Shown: positions 43,301 through 58,300 of the stretch, piece by piece
Layout: the number at the start of each line of letters is the position of its first letter
How positions within the stretch are numbered: position 1 is the first letter of the stretch
Origin: Zonotrichia leucophrys gambelii
Taxonomy: Eukaryota; Chordata; Aves; Passeriformes; Passerellidae
Assembly: GCF_028769735.1 (NCBI RefSeq)
Contig: NC_088175.1
Coordinates: forward strand, 7,254,001-7,318,000
Direction: 5' to 3'
DNA length: 64,000 nucleotides
Notes under the pieces: model-generated
Seen by the model: the letters and a program-made list of their open reading frames with translations, nothing else
What the model was told of the DNA's origin: nothing
Database searches by the model: none
Position numbers and translations under genes: made by a program

Positions 43301-46300
43301 GAAGATGGAAGAAATTTTTGACACACTAATAAATTAGAGGAATTTTACTCAGAAGAGGTCTATCAACATAAATGCTTTAACTGTTCAGAGCTACTGTTGG
43401 CTCTGTTGAACACAGAAGGCAATAGAAAATGTTTTAGCCAGTTATGATTCCTCCACATTATGCTGGGATCATTGAAAAAACCCCCTTAAACGCCAGAAAT
43501 GCAAACAGAAACCAGGAGGGTAAAGATGATATTCCATAGCATGATATGAATGCAAGGATAGAAGTGTGAGAAGGAAGGGACTCCATGGTACCTGCCTGGA
43601 GTTAAGAAACTGAAGATGCAGCCTAACAAGAACTTGCTAATGAAGGAACCAGTAGGGTAACTAAGGTATTAGGGCAGAATAGCTAGGTTGTGTTTTACCA
43701 TCTTATATTCTCAATGATGCGCTGAGGTCTGTATCATATCCTTAAAACAAGAGAAGAAAAATAGATTGTGGAACATGGGAGAACATCTCCAGTGACTCTC
43801 CATCTCCATGTCACAGCTAAGGCTCAACGTCCAAGTCATCCAACAACAGCTAGAAAGGAATGAATGCAAATTCACCACATGATGTAAGGCAAAAAACTTC
43901 AGCTTTTGTTTAGCACTACCAGACAAAAAGAACCAATTCAGAAGAGATTTGCTTCTCCTAAATATACTTTAAACCACATTCAAACAGACATCACACATCA
44001 GTTCACAAAAAACTTTCTCCTTGAAACTTTATAGTGTTTAATTCAATACCTTTTCACTGCTGTAAAAACTCGATGTCTATATTTCATTCTTCAACTATGC
44101 CATATGCATAAAAGCAGAAATATTTACTTTTATTTGCAGTGAGGAGAGATTCCAAAGGCAAGAAAACTGACTTAAAACACCTTTTAAAAGTTACTGATAT
44201 TAGTCTGTGGTAATGCATTACATGCCAATTTTTTTTCCTTCTTTGTTGTGTATTTAAGTTATTTTACAAAAGCAAAATTGATTCACAGTCTCAATAAATC
44301 CTAACATATATCAGCCAGTAGCTGATCTGCAGTTAAATGCAGCCTTTATGTTACATTAGAGACAGGACCATTTAAACACTTCAGAAACTACTTAGGTCAG
44401 AATACATTTTGTCATTTTCCTAATTTCCATATTCAATATTAAAATGACAACTGATCCTCAAATTTACTTGGACCACTAGCTTTTTACCTATATTTTTTTA
44501 TAATTTACAGTTTAATGAGAATTATAATCTTACATACCTATGTTTATTTAAAAACAAATTGAAAACACTATTAAACTTTAGAAATACATAAGCAATTAAA
44601 CACTTTTCCACTTAAGAAATTACAAATTTACTAAACTGAGACTGCATCAACAGCAAGTAATCCATAATTATCAATTTGAAATAGTTTATGTTTTATCTTA
44701 TTTCATAAGTGTATCCTCTGAGAAATAAGAATTGGAAAATCTCAGCCTCCAATCAATGGCATTTATTTGTAAAATAAATACCACTCCCATTCTACATTTA
44801 CATTTCTTAAAGGCTAATCAGCTTTATTAATTGTTTTCTGCAGAATCAAACTATACAAACAATACAAAGAGAATAAAACATTCCTCCTGCACCTGCAGAA
44901 GGGGCCATTGACGTCTAAAGCAGATTTATCACTTTCACAGACTCTGGCTACTTGCTCTCAGCTAATGGCTTTACTTTCAGCAGTGGTCTGACTTTTCTTT
45001 AGAACTCTGTACCTCGTGAATATTTTAGTTTCTGAAATTAATGCAGTGTAAGGCTTCATTACAGATTGTCACAAAGACAAATCACAATCTAAATATTTAA
45101 AGGAAAAATTATTTCAAATTTATAAAACTATTAAAAGTCGTCTTTTAAAACCTGTCTTATTCAGTCCTGTCTCTAACAGGAATATAGAATTTTTTTCTAG
45201 AATGGGCAGTTAATCTAGTGCATGTGAGAAGTACTTGAATTAACTAGTGTGAGCCTTGCTTGGATGGCAGAGGTAAAAAAGCATCCAGAATACCCAAAAC
45301 TGAATGAAATTTTACCCATACTGTCCATCCTCATCTTCAGTTAGGATTAAATCTTCCTTTCACATAACTCTGGCAAATATAATACAATAATATAATATAA
45401 TTATTAGTAATATACTTTCTTACTGTAAACTCTTCCTATTACATATTCCCACTCTCCAGCAAAAGAATCTTTGCTGACATAAATGCAGAAAGAACAAACT
45501 GCCCTTGCCAAGGACTCAAACACAGCCAGAGATACCACACTTGATATAATATTTGATGTCCTGGCATTAACCAGGAAGATGACGGCATTAAGGCTATTTA
45601 GGAGAAGGAAGGAAAAAAACCCCTTTATTTGCTATCCTTAAATAAAAAATGAATTCAGGTTATTTCAGGAAACAGAGAAACACACATAATCTGAAAAATG
45701 ATTTGGTTAAAAATGCAACTCCTCTAATTGCCATTAGAGACAATTCCATTAGAAGACAATTTCCATTCTTTTTATTTATAATTGGGTTCCCTAGCATGAG
45801 ATCATATTCTTATTTCACCACAAAAGGGTGCACAGCATTGTCACAAATGTCACCCAGCTGCAGTGCCATTCCCAGCACACTGTGAAGTGTGGTCCTGCCA
45901 CCCTGTGAGAATGAATGAGTTGTATTCTAAGGCTTGCCCCATCCTCTGCAGCACTTGGCAATGCCACAGCATGCACGTTGCCTATTTTCGAAAGAAATTG
46001 AGGCTTTCATGGAGGAGGAGACAGAGACAAACTATTTTATATCTTTCATATTGAGTGAAAAAAGTTTAGAAATACGCTTTGATCAAAGAATGCAATACTG
46101 TCTCTCCCCAGAGCTATGGAGAGCCCTCAGAAAAAGTGACAGAGTCAGCAGATGTCTGGTCTGCCCTTGGCTGGGAACAAGCCCCAGGCCAAGGTCCAAG
46201 CTGAGCCTGGCTCATGACTGTTCCTCTCCTTCAAGGACTTGTGGGACTGATTTCCTTCTGGCGGCAGTCAGTGCTTCTCCCGTAAGAGTTTTCACTCCAG

Positions 46301-49300
46301 AGATTAGACGGATGACGGCTGTGCAGAGCAAATCCTTTCCCAAAAGCCATCTCCTAATAGCACTGTGCTGAAGGACTAGTGTGAACAAACCCTGCAGAAA
46401 GCCTGGCTGATAAGGCTCTTGTAGCCCTGTGATTATGGGAATCTGAGCCTCAGCTTTCATGATAAGGTGGAGCCTATCAGCAAAGACAAACCTTTAAGGC
46501 TAATACAGCCATTCAGTTTTAGGGCAAGAGCTCTCTTATGCTTTCTTAGCTCTGGATGTGGGTGGAACTCACATAAGTCAGACTTCTGTATGCAAGAGTA
46601 CAGACACAAGTTAGGTCAAGTACGGCCACTTGAACTAAATGAATTTAGTATTTTAAAGGCACTGTTTAACAATACAATCTTTACTTACAATTCAAGAAGG
46701 AACATTTTTTAAAGTGGTCCTGCACATAGATTCGTGGTCTACAAGTATGTAAAGATTATTATAGTGATAAGATTTGCCCAAAACAACATTAAACTTCCCC
46801 AACACAGCACAGAGCAGTGATTTCCATGGGCAGTAAACTGAGCACCACATTGAACTTGAAAATCACTAGATTTACAAGAAATGGAAAAAAGTTGAAACTG
46901 GTTGGAAAACATTTCTCCCAAGTCCACCGAAGAGATAGTTCAGAAAACAATATCTGCTCACAGTACATTGATTTTTTATATCAGCCATGGCAAGCAGGAG
47001 ACGCCTTTTTCAAAATATCCTTCATTTTATCACGAGACAGTCAAGATTAAAGTCTAGTACAGCATACAGCTTCTTCACAAAAATACTTAGTTACATAAAA
47101 GCAACAAGCTTAATACATAAGCTCATGCTAAAATACACAGATCTCCATAGCAGAGAAGTCCAACCCCCAGAAGCAACATCTTCCCTGAGCCAGTGACCCA
47201 ACACCTCCCTCTCAATGGCCTTATTTGTAACAGTTTCCAAGTGTTGATTCCTCACCAAAAGCAAAAGTGTTCAGTATTTGCAAAGCCAAAAGGTGAAAAG
47301 AAAGGAAAAATGATCCAGTTGATCAGGAATCCTGTTACACTGAAGCAAACAAGCAACAGCTCTAGCAGTGAGTGCCACGAACACAAAGGGGTCACACAGT
47401 CAAGTAAATCTACCCACAGCTCTCTTTTTCTTCCTTTTAGATGGGAACAAGACAGCTTTGTAGGCCCAAGTAAAAATAACCAACGAAACAAGACCCAAAG
47501 CAAAGAAACAAACAAGTTGCTTCTCAAAAGATCCACACAAGAATAAACTCAAACCCAAATAGTTAACTGGAAACTACATTTTGAGAAGTCATTCACAGAG
47601 TGTGATAGTTCCTGCTTCCCTAATCATTAAAAAAAGAAAAAAAATTTTTCCTAATGTATTGCAAAGTAGTTCAATACCCTACTAGCTCCCCTTGCACGAA
47701 AAAGAGGCTTTTGAACTGGACATCAAGTTTGCTGGTTTCATATTTACTGCATTTCAAAATCACATTAAATACACTTATCAGATGCCAGGAAAGTCTGTCT
47801 TCTGAAAGGATGAGGCCTAATTCCTACAAAATTACAAGGAATTATTAAATAATTTTAAAAATCTTATAAAAATTAATAAAACAGTTTTGTTGTAAGCTTC
47901 ATTATTCAGCCTTGGTTCATACATTTTCTTACTCCCCAGAGGTTAAAAGGAAAGCTTAATAATTTTTCCAGAATTGCTAGAACTTTCTATCTGTTTGCCA
48001 TTTCATCCACAAAACAACCAACAACAAGGAGAGTGCATTAGCATTTATAGATCTGTACCAGATGATTTTAAAAAACCCATTTTGTTTCATGGACAATTTC
48101 TTACAGAAGAAAAAGGCAAGTCCCAAAAATTTCAAAGCATTTCCTCATAAACTCTGCAGGAGGCTACCCTCTCATGGAGCAGGTTCTGGAGTCTTCTTCT
48201 CTTCAGCCTGCCCAGTGGCTGGTGAGGCACCAGAACAGAGTGCCCAGAGAAGCTCCAGATGCCCCATTATTAGAAATGTTCAAGGTCAGGCTCGATGGGA
48301 CTTTGAGAAATCTGATCTAATGGAAGGTGTCCCTAAAATCACCAGTAAAATGTAGCCAGCCCTAGCCCTGCAGCCCTCAGTCAGGACTGTCCTGTGGGGA
48401 TAAAGACTACCCAGTCAGGCATGGCAAAGGCTGGAGGACATTCAGCTGTGCTGCTCAGACCTGCACACAAAGCCTGATCAGCATCAGTGCTGTGAGAGAT
48501 TACAGCACACTCAGCAGAAACATCTGCTATTTTGGCAGCTCCCATCTGATTTCTGAAGGACTTGGAGGCTGGCAAACAGGACAGAGCAGCAGTGGGGTGG
48601 GAAAAGGGTCCCCCCAACAGAGCTGAATCCTCCAGAACACATCCTGACCTTCCCTCAGGAAATCAAAATGGTACTAAAAAATTGCAAAGAAAATAATATC
48701 TAAAAACTGCCAGCACAGACCAGGCCCTCACAATGCCCACAGACAAATCCCTGCACACAGGCAGCTGTTGCTGCTCCCTCCTTCATGGAAGAGATTGTCC
48801 CATATCTCAAGTCAGCACACACAGGGATCCTTCACATCTGAGCTGCACTCAGGAGTCGTGGTCCCAGGGCACAGGGTGAGCGACCACCAACAGCAGCAGA
48901 TACTGGACAGAGCTGGCAGCACTGCCAGGCTGGGAGCTCAGGGGCCTTCAGCAGGTGGGAGTGGGTCTCTGTTTGTTGTGGGAAAGAGCCGGGATCCACT
49001 GTGCAGGTGGAAAGTACAGAATCAGGCTCCCAGATGGCACAGGGCACAGAACATGGACACAGTCCAATGCAAGCGGCCAGAAACACGGCAATAGGAGTGG
49101 GGCAGCTGCCTGAACCCAATTCTGCTGCCACCAGTACATTTGGCCTTCTGATGACACCCTGCCAAATTAAGCTGAAGATCCCCAAATCCCACAGGAATAC
49201 TAAATGCCATGTATTGTCTTCTGCCTTATGTGTATCTCCCCATATACAACTTTCCTGTGGACTAATCACAAAATTCATACACTATACGTAGGTCAAGGCC

Positions 49301-52300
49301 CTGCTTTGTCTTCCCCACTTCTTCCCATTCTTCCTTCTCAATGCAAATTACAAAAATCACCCTCTCCTCTAGCTTTTTTCCTGCATCCTTGACACGTTGT
49401 AAAGGCAGTAAGGAGAATGTTCAGAACATATAGTGCAAGAAAAAAGCTTATTATTCCAGAAAATTAAATTGAAAGTGAATAAATAAGACACTTGGTAAGC
49501 CAATGCACACAGTTCTAAGATTATACCCAGAATATGCTGTATTAAGAACTTCTTAATGAGGCAAAGAGTTATTCAGAAAAAGAGTGCCAGTAGCTTTCCA
49601 CAGCTTCCCTTGAATTATTTCAAATGGATACAATCCATTTTCCCTTTAAAACCTCTGCTTTACACAACTGTTCAGAGGGCTTCATCTTCAGCACAACACT
49701 GCTTAAAGAGAAATGGATACAAACCTGCATATCATTCATATCTAATGCCTTGCCAACCCACACCTTCTTTTTACTATCTAATTATCATGTGCAAGCCTGT
49801 CAAAAGTGTCAAAAGCTTTTTTTTAAGCTGCTACTTTTATCATGTGAAAGATGTCATCACTTTAACAACACTCATTTGTTTCCCAAGGTTTGTGCCTCCA
49901 AAAGGTCAGAAGAATTCCCTGGACCTCACTGCACTCTGCACCAGTCACCTTGGGAGGAGCCTTGAGGGACTGAGTTTATTTGACTGCTTCCCATTTCTAC
50001 TCCCACAGCTGTGGAAGTGGGAATTCTGCTCATACAGATTGCACAATATGATAACTGACATTTAGTATGCAGTGCTCAAGCACAGCTTGCTAAAGGACAG
50101 GTAACATGGACTTGTAAGAACAACATGTCAATTTTTCCCCATCATAACTGGAAAAGGGAAGATTTCACAACTGTGCAAGTTGCTGACTTGTCAGCAGAGT
50201 TACAGAATTGCTGTTTGTAGCGCAAAGTGACTTTAAATTTTTATATAGGTCTACTTTATTCATACAGCAGAAGAAAAGGTACTCCAATAAACTGCATGTA
50301 AAACCAGATAATTAACACTTCTTAAAATAAATTAAGTTTCTACGAAAAAATCCTACTACTACATTTACAGTAAACATAAAGCTTCCACAGTGCACATTCT
50401 TTGCAGCACAGAAGAACACAGGCAGCTTGTTAAACTGAGCAATGCCTGCATGACACCAATTGTTTTAAAATCACTGTATGCATTTTAGCCACTACTAAAT
50501 CTAGTAAACCTAGTTAATACAAACCAGTGCAGTGACAGAAGTGCTCCATGCCAGAAACAGCTGGAAACACCCAAACAGAAAGAGTTTCACCATGCCATAA
50601 TCAAGATGTTTGAAATAGCTTTTTCCCCTCCCTGATGTATTGTCCTACTTCTTTTTCTGTACAACAAGACACTTATTTTAAGGGAGCCAGATGGAAAGTC
50701 AGGAGTAGCCAGGAGAAGGTGGCCTGTATCTATTTCGTTCTTGGGGAAGTACAGGAGCAGTGCTGAGACAGAGCCTTGCCCAGAAGGTGAAGGTGCTCAC
50801 TCTTTGGGACAGACTGCCATGGACTTGGCAATTGTTTGCTCACTGAGCATGGGACTGGCAGACACTATGCAGAACCAGAATTACAAAGAATGAGAAACTT
50901 CTGCTGGGGTTTTTGCCCCCACCCAAATATCTCTCTTTGCCTTTTCTGGTATTTGTCAGTGGTCCACTGGGCAACATCTAAGATGTTGGGCTGGGCTGCA
51001 ACATCTCCCTCTTGAATCTCTTGTTCCACTTAAATGGATTAACCAGTTTCTAATGCCAGATATTAAAACACTGACAAAATGCATGTGGCTTTCCACACCA
51101 CTGATTTTAGCAATTGTTCTAAATTAAAACCAAACCACAAAAGAGACAATCTTAGCAATTCTGTAATTTTAGAGTCTTTACTAAAAATCAGCTGTTTCAC
51201 TTCTGTTAAAATATCTGCATGATGGAAAGAAAGAAAATGTCAAAACTTTATTATCCTTCTCCTTGCCTCCAGAGAGGCTTCAGCCAGGCAATAGCTACTT
51301 CAAAGCTTCACATCCCACATGCCTAGAGATTTGAACCAGGAGAAGCAACTGCCAAATTCAGGAGGCAGTAAAAGGCTTAGATTTTGAGGACTCCCTGAGG
51401 CTAAATATTTTTTAAAATTAAAAACTCAAATATAAAAACTAGAAAGGAGGAAAACCCCTGAAGTTACCCCCTCCTAGAACAATATGCACACAAATCTCTC
51501 ATAACCTTCTGTGTCACAACAACCAAGGTTAATAACCCAGCACCAAGGAAATGGTTTCTGGGCTTCACAAAATCCTACAGAGCCTTGCAGGAATCACTGG
51601 AGATGCTTTAGCCTATTTAATCTTTTTGGAAACAGTGAAGAGTAAACAAACAAAAGAGTAAACTCTCTCTCAAGCACAAAATTTTTAATCCAGGCCTTCC
51701 TATATGGGACTGCCAAAGATGATTACTAGTTCCTGCAAGAGTATTTGTGTTTAAATTCCTCAATGCACAGAGATCCTGTGAATCTTCCTGTTCTCTTTGC
51801 AATGAGTCTCCTGTAATCAAAAGAACACCCAGATTTGGATCTGAGAACTGAGCAGCAGCATCACACTGATGATGTTTGTTACTGATTAATTCTGGTTTTA
51901 GGGTATGTCTTTTCCTAAAAAAGTTATGGAATAATCTGATGAACATGCCTCTGAAACAAGTATGTTCCCAAGTAAAGTAATGTAAGAAAGAAGAGAATAT
52001 TGTTGTTTTGATAGAAATTTTACTTCTATCTCAAAACTATAAAGGCAAATTCTAAGAAATACAAAGCTACAAATTTCCAAAGTGCAAGAAAAAAGATAGG
52101 TGATATTCAACTACTAATTAAAATTTCAGTTTAAAAAATATTGAGTACACCTGTGTGCCTGGGGCTAACTATGATACTTTTTTTAATTGAATGTGATGTC
52201 ATATTCTGAAGAGCACATTAAAAGGATTACAAAAAAGATTGAGGTCCATTGTTTCCAGGGAGGGAAAAAACCAACAAAACACACACAGACACACATGAAA

Positions 52301-55300
52301 AGCAATGACAAAACCAAAACATTCACCAAAGAAAGAGAGGAATCTCAATGGCAAAAAAATTTATGTTAGTTCACTCTGCTTAGAATGGGTAGGTGGACTG
52401 GAAATTAAATTTATGATGCATAGATAATTTTCTACCTCTATGAACCTTAATTCAATTTCCAATTGTATTTGTAGCAGTCAAAAAGTAGTTTCCCTCTTTA
52501 TTACTCCTCAGCAGCTGCATGTCTCTCCCTTGTACTGCCTTATGCACTGTTTTAAAAGTTTGCCTACCACCACTATGCCTGGCACAAGACTGAAAAAAGG
52601 GGATCACTTCTACCTGCTACAATACACAACAGATGGGCAACACTTCTAACTTGGATTAATTTATTGATGCTGTGCAACACATGGTGCCACAAGCAGCTGC
52701 AATGACAAAAGCAAGGGTCCAGTTCCACAAGACACAATGGCCATTCCAGAAGCCCCCAGTCTGCCTGCAGCACCCACTTCTCCTACAATTTATCTTTTGC
52801 TGCCTCTGGAAACTGATTTAATTCTCCAACTTGGCAGAAAACTAACCCAGCAAAAGCAAAATCAAAATACCACACACAGATACTGCCTGGTTTTAATTTT
52901 TTTTCTGTTAGGTTAGCATGTTAAACTAACTCCTGACAATTTAGTCCACCAAGTACGCAAAACCACAGACAGCAAGTGAGGGAAGGGGAAATGAGCCCTT
53001 CCTTCAGCAGCTGCACAGTGTGGTGTGGTTTATCAGCCCCAGGTGAAAATGGAAATGGGCAGTGGGGCAGGGACCACAGGTTTGCCCTCAAGATCAGAAT
53101 CCACTTAACCTCTGTCTTCTGAATTTTACAGTGCTATCTTCCAGCTCCCACAGCTCTCTGGTTTATTAACCTTTACTCCTAAGGAACACTATACACCCTC
53201 TTATCACATAACATCTGAAGGACTGAGCCTGTCATCTTTAACATCCCTTTGTCTCCCCATCTATGTTACTTTCTATCCTTTCATTTCATTGAAACAGTTG
53301 AAACCTTATCACATAGTGTTACTCATCTTCAAAGTTAGAAAAATGATTGTATTACATCCCTATGCATCAGAAACAAAGTACATTTTATTTCAAAAGGGCA
53401 GATGAAAGGAGAAAGAGTTCTTTTGATTCATCTTGGCCCTGTGGGAGGGTGGGAAGTGGTGGGTTGCCCTGCCATAGACTCCCCCTATTTAAACAAAATT
53501 TAGAAATAAACAGATCAATCACCCAGGGGTATGTGTTCACAGAAAAAACTAAAATACAAGCAACAGATCTTACCAAGAACTGACAGCTACAGAACAGAAT
53601 CTCTCAAATAATTTACACGTGAGGCAATGCTGGAATAAACCACACTACTCTGTTCACTGCTGTAAAGTTTCACCCTAATGCCTAAAACCCTGTGCTCCAT
53701 AAAAAAATGAGTGAGTAGATACAAATATATTGCTCTCAGGAGACCACACCAACAAATGTGTTTTCCAGCTTCCATGAATTTTAGTTATAAAGCATTCACT
53801 TAACACAACAGCAACCATTTTTCAATTCCACAGCTGAACATTTAATCCCACAACTCAGTTATTTAACTCTTTCCTAAAACAAAAACAAAGCCTCCAGATC
53901 ATAAAAGAACGGTGAAATACCATTCAAATAACAAACTATGTAATTCAGCTATAAATCTGTTCTGAAATACTACTGGTGTGATAGTCAGAACCATATTTTT
54001 TCAGGCTTGCACAGATAACATGCTTATCCTAATTCTTTCAAACAACAGGTCATCCAATACAGCAAAAACAATCTAAGCAAAACCCACCACACAATAATCA
54101 ATAACAACCTAGGGAGGGAACCCCATAATCAAAGCCCTTACAATTTGTATCCTGTTTATTCAGCTTAAAGCAGAGATGGAAACACCAAGCTATTAAATAA
54201 CAAATAGGACAGGTAGACTGCTACACCCATATTCCTTCCCCCCTTTCTGCCTTAAAAATGACTGGGCGTAGATCTTTTAGTAAAGCAGAATTGTTGTAAA
54301 TGTAAAGCCTTAATTTTAGTTCTGTCTGATCCATTAAAACTTTCTCAAAATAAAGAAGTCCAGAATTTTCAATATTTTGTTCTGAACATGATCAACACTC
54401 ACAGTGATCTTTCTGACAGAGAAGCCATTAGAAAAATCTTCAGACCTAAGGAAGTGCTCAAGACCAACACAAGTCCTGTGGTCCCTTGTTCACAATACTA
54501 AAAATCTCTTCTCAAGAAAACCAGGACAGAACATCAAGGAAGCAACTTCTCTGTTGGTGTACTGACCATGTTACTTCCCAAATCAGAATGAACAATGGTT
54601 AAAGACTAGAGAGTGGGAGAAAACATCTCTAAAAGACTATCACAATTCAACTGCCCCAGCTCTAGCTGCCCCAGCTCCCTATACATATTTCATTTTGTTG
54701 CCAAAGATGCCTATGCAGTGTTTGTCACCCATCACCCCTCCAGCAGCACAGCTCCAGTGCTGAAGTGTGTTTGGAAGATGGCATTAAGTTAGAGCTAGCC
54801 CACAGTAAATGCACTGACACTGGATACCCCAGCCCTCACCACAAACTGTTTTGCTTTACAGATTTCTTTCTCTTGTCCCACAATTCCTGCTAAGGTGGAC
54901 ATAGCAGGTGCTGAATTTCAGCATCACAGAGCCAGTGCACCTTATTGCTCTTTTAAGAATGCAGCCCTTCAGCTGCAGGACCCTGCAGTACACCAGTCAA
55001 GAAAAGGCTTGTCTGTATGCCCCTACACCAGGGGTCTGCTGGACCACACACCATCCTCCCAAATTTATAAATGGATCTTTTCTCACTTCTCAGTAGAGAA
55101 AGGTCTCAAGCCTTGCAAAATATATAAATGCTTAATTTAAAAATTGTATAAAATATTTAGTCACAAAGGACCCCTCATTAATTCATTAAAACCTCTGAAC
55201 ACAAGGGAAATCACTTATTTCCAAACTGAAATACAGCTACCACAAGGATTTTCACACTATCTAGCATAAAAGGGAGAAAAAGCAAGAACCAACCCTCACA

Positions 55301-58300
55301 CCTCCTTCCCTGCATGGCATTATACAGAGTTCACTAAATTACAATACATACATATTTTACTACGAGAGCCAAAATTTCTAAGAATGATAATTTTTTTTTA
55401 GATTCAACTGGACTTTGCCATGATCATTTCCAGAGTTTCGAAGTTCATTCCTACTAAAGTCCCCAATTAAATTTCTACCACCTGCACACTGTCTGGATTT
55501 TGCTTCTTACCCCCAGTCACATCAGTACTTATTTACTGTGTTACACTGAAGTATTGTACATGTGCTTTATAACACTGCCTCATATAAAACATGGACAGAA
55601 ACTCATTAAATTCAATTTTAAAATTTAATACAAAATTCAATGTTTAGGTTCACAGTTAGTAACCTAAAAACAATGACCTGATTTTTCAGATCATTTAAGC
55701 AGAGTCCTGTCTGCAACTGCCCCATAATTTTGACCTGCATTTGGAAGCTGTAAAGCAAAAAGGCAGGAATGCAGACACTGGTTTGAATAAAGACTGAGCC
55801 TCAGAATATGCTAATGCCTGTAAGGTTTTTATCAGTTTAGATAAAGACCTCGTTGCCCCCTGTGGCCCAGCCAGCCTTGCTGGACCACCCATGTAGCCAC
55901 AGAGCTCGGTCACCTCCAAGAAGCCGCCCTGGGGCACCGTGCTGTTCATGGGCACTGAGCAGTGGGACAATGTGGGTAACACAGTCCCTGCTCCAGGGCC
56001 AGCACAGGGAGACACCTGCCACATCCTGCAGGCTCTGTGAAGCAGCATCTCCACGTGGGAGATGGGAGGATGCTTCCCAGACAGCAACAGGTCTGGGTAA
56101 AACAGCCTGTGAAATGCTGCACAGGGAAGGGGGAAAGGAAGGAACAAAATGGTAATTGGTTTTAGTAAGTATAAAATAAATATGAAACTCTCTGTCAGGA
56201 TCTTTCTCTGGTTTCACAGAGATTTTTTTTTTTCACCAAAGGAAAAAAATAAAGAGCTGCTCCTAATGCTTCTGATTTAGGGTACAGAAACCTTTAACAA
56301 CCTCAAGGAAATTCTAGACACCAGTGCCCAGTTAGCCCCACTTGAGTGTACAGGATCAGCAGTGGGAAATGTCAAAGGCTGTTTCAGTCTGCTATGTTTG
56401 TCAACACAGTTGAAAGAAAAATAAAGATGTAATTTTCATAAAACACAAGGTTCATTACAAAGTTTTAATTTGAAGATATTTGCCTTTACTAGCTTGAAAC
56501 AAAGATTGTTTCTCTATTTACATATTGAAATGTGTTCATCTATTCTGCATCTTAGGAACCTCACCTTTCAAAGCTTAGCTGAGGCTCCTGTTCACACTCA
56601 ATTCTCAGATGACTAAAAGCCAGTAGCAATGCTTCCCATATTGGCCTGCAACAGATTATAGAAGTCATACTGAAATCCAGAAAACATTTCTTCGTTCCTA
56701 TTTGCAGGAATCTAGACGTAAGCTTCCAATCAAATACAGGGTCTATGCTGTTAAGAAATGCAAACTGCTTTTACCACAATGAAGTGTTTATTTCAGATTT
56801 TAAATCCAAAAAGGCGATTAGTTTCTACATTCCACAATACCTAAAAACAGTGCTAGAGATCTCCAATGCTACATTTCAAATGAATATATTTATTCAATAA
56901 TCAGTCATTTCAAAGCAAGAGGAGAATATGATGGACCATGTCAGATTTTACCCTTTGGAAGTAATGAAGTGTGGACAATCTCACTTAATTACTTTCCAAA
57001 GAATTAATTTAGTGAAATCATGTTAACATATCATTATCCCCACCCCATCTCCCTAAAAAACCTCAGGGAGCTACTTCCACATTTTAATTATGTAATGGAC
57101 GAACATTTTAAATTGTGATTCATGGAAGAAGAGCATCATCCACAGCTCCTTTAAACTTTCACAATTCCTTATGGTTGCCCAATTAGTGTCATTTGCAAAG
57201 AGCAAGCACCCAACATAAAATGTACTCATTACACCATTTCATACAACCTTCCTACTTATTCTCTCTCATCACCCCCAAGATTTTAGAGATCAAAAGACAG
57301 GTTCTTTACTACAGCTTCACAAAACTTCTCTTGACAAAAGAACTGAACATCAACTTTAGAATCTTCATCTTAAATTCCTAAGAAAAGGAGAAGGAAGCAG
57401 GAAGTCAGAATAAAACCTATTAAAATGTATGTCACTGACTGGTGCACTCCCTCACTGTCTCCTCACGTATATTCACTTTTTAATAATGTACTTTTAATAT
57501 AATTTTAATCTTATTTGAATTATTTGCATGTGGTTTAAGGTTCAATAAAGGAATTTCAGATTTGCTATTTTTAATTAGAACCTAAAACATATATTTTGCC
57601 AGCTCCGTAAAATACTATTAAATTTTTTAAAAACTCCTTGAAGATCAGACAAAGCATGTTTTTCTGCTGAGAGCCCCATGCTTTAATTTGCAATTCTGTA
57701 TGTTGTTTTATTCATGATAAAATACTTGATACTTGTAGTTTCTCTCCATATTGCTAACACTGACACAGATTCTCTGTTGAGGTTTGACTATCACTAGAGG
57801 ATTCTCTCATGACTGGTCTACATTTTCATTTGGTTTTAGAAGCTTAGTTAAAAAAAGAAAAAAAGGAAAAAAAAATTAAATTCCAGTAACTATAATTAAC
57901 ACCACTCATGACTAGCACAAGTGTTAATAATTCATGTTTTGGAAATAAATAGCTAATTAAAGGGCAACAAATTCAGTTTACTTATATAGTGTCTTATTAG
58001 CAATAATATTTTGAGCTCTAATAGGCTAACAATATATATTGTGCAAGTGTCCATTGCAGCAAGTTATTTTTAATTCATAGCATACTGATTTATTCTGCTT
58101 GCAATTACTGCACATTCCAACAAAAAAAAAAGTGTTTCTGTATGCCACCTCTCCCTCCCCTTTACTCCAGTGGTGAAGAAAAATATTCTAGAATCTGCTT
58201 ATACCCTGTATATAACCAAAATGCATAAAACTGACTCTTAATGTAGAGTCCAATTCAGCATTTCCTTTAAGAGTTTGACTGCAAGAGCCAGAACAAATCT

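Noticed and set aside
45934..46371. 145-codon plus-strand open frame
   Set aside because: No family resemblance, and the overlapping minus frame is equally open. Treated as chance in a moderately GC-rich stretch.
49556..50065. 169-codon plus-strand open frame
   Set aside because: No recognisable family, no promoter or splice context, and composition like the surrounding intron. Likely chance.
55850..55875. Second CTCF-like site (GCCCCCTGTGG)
   Set aside because: On the reverse strand the core lacks one base of the CTCF consensus spacing, so the match is poor.
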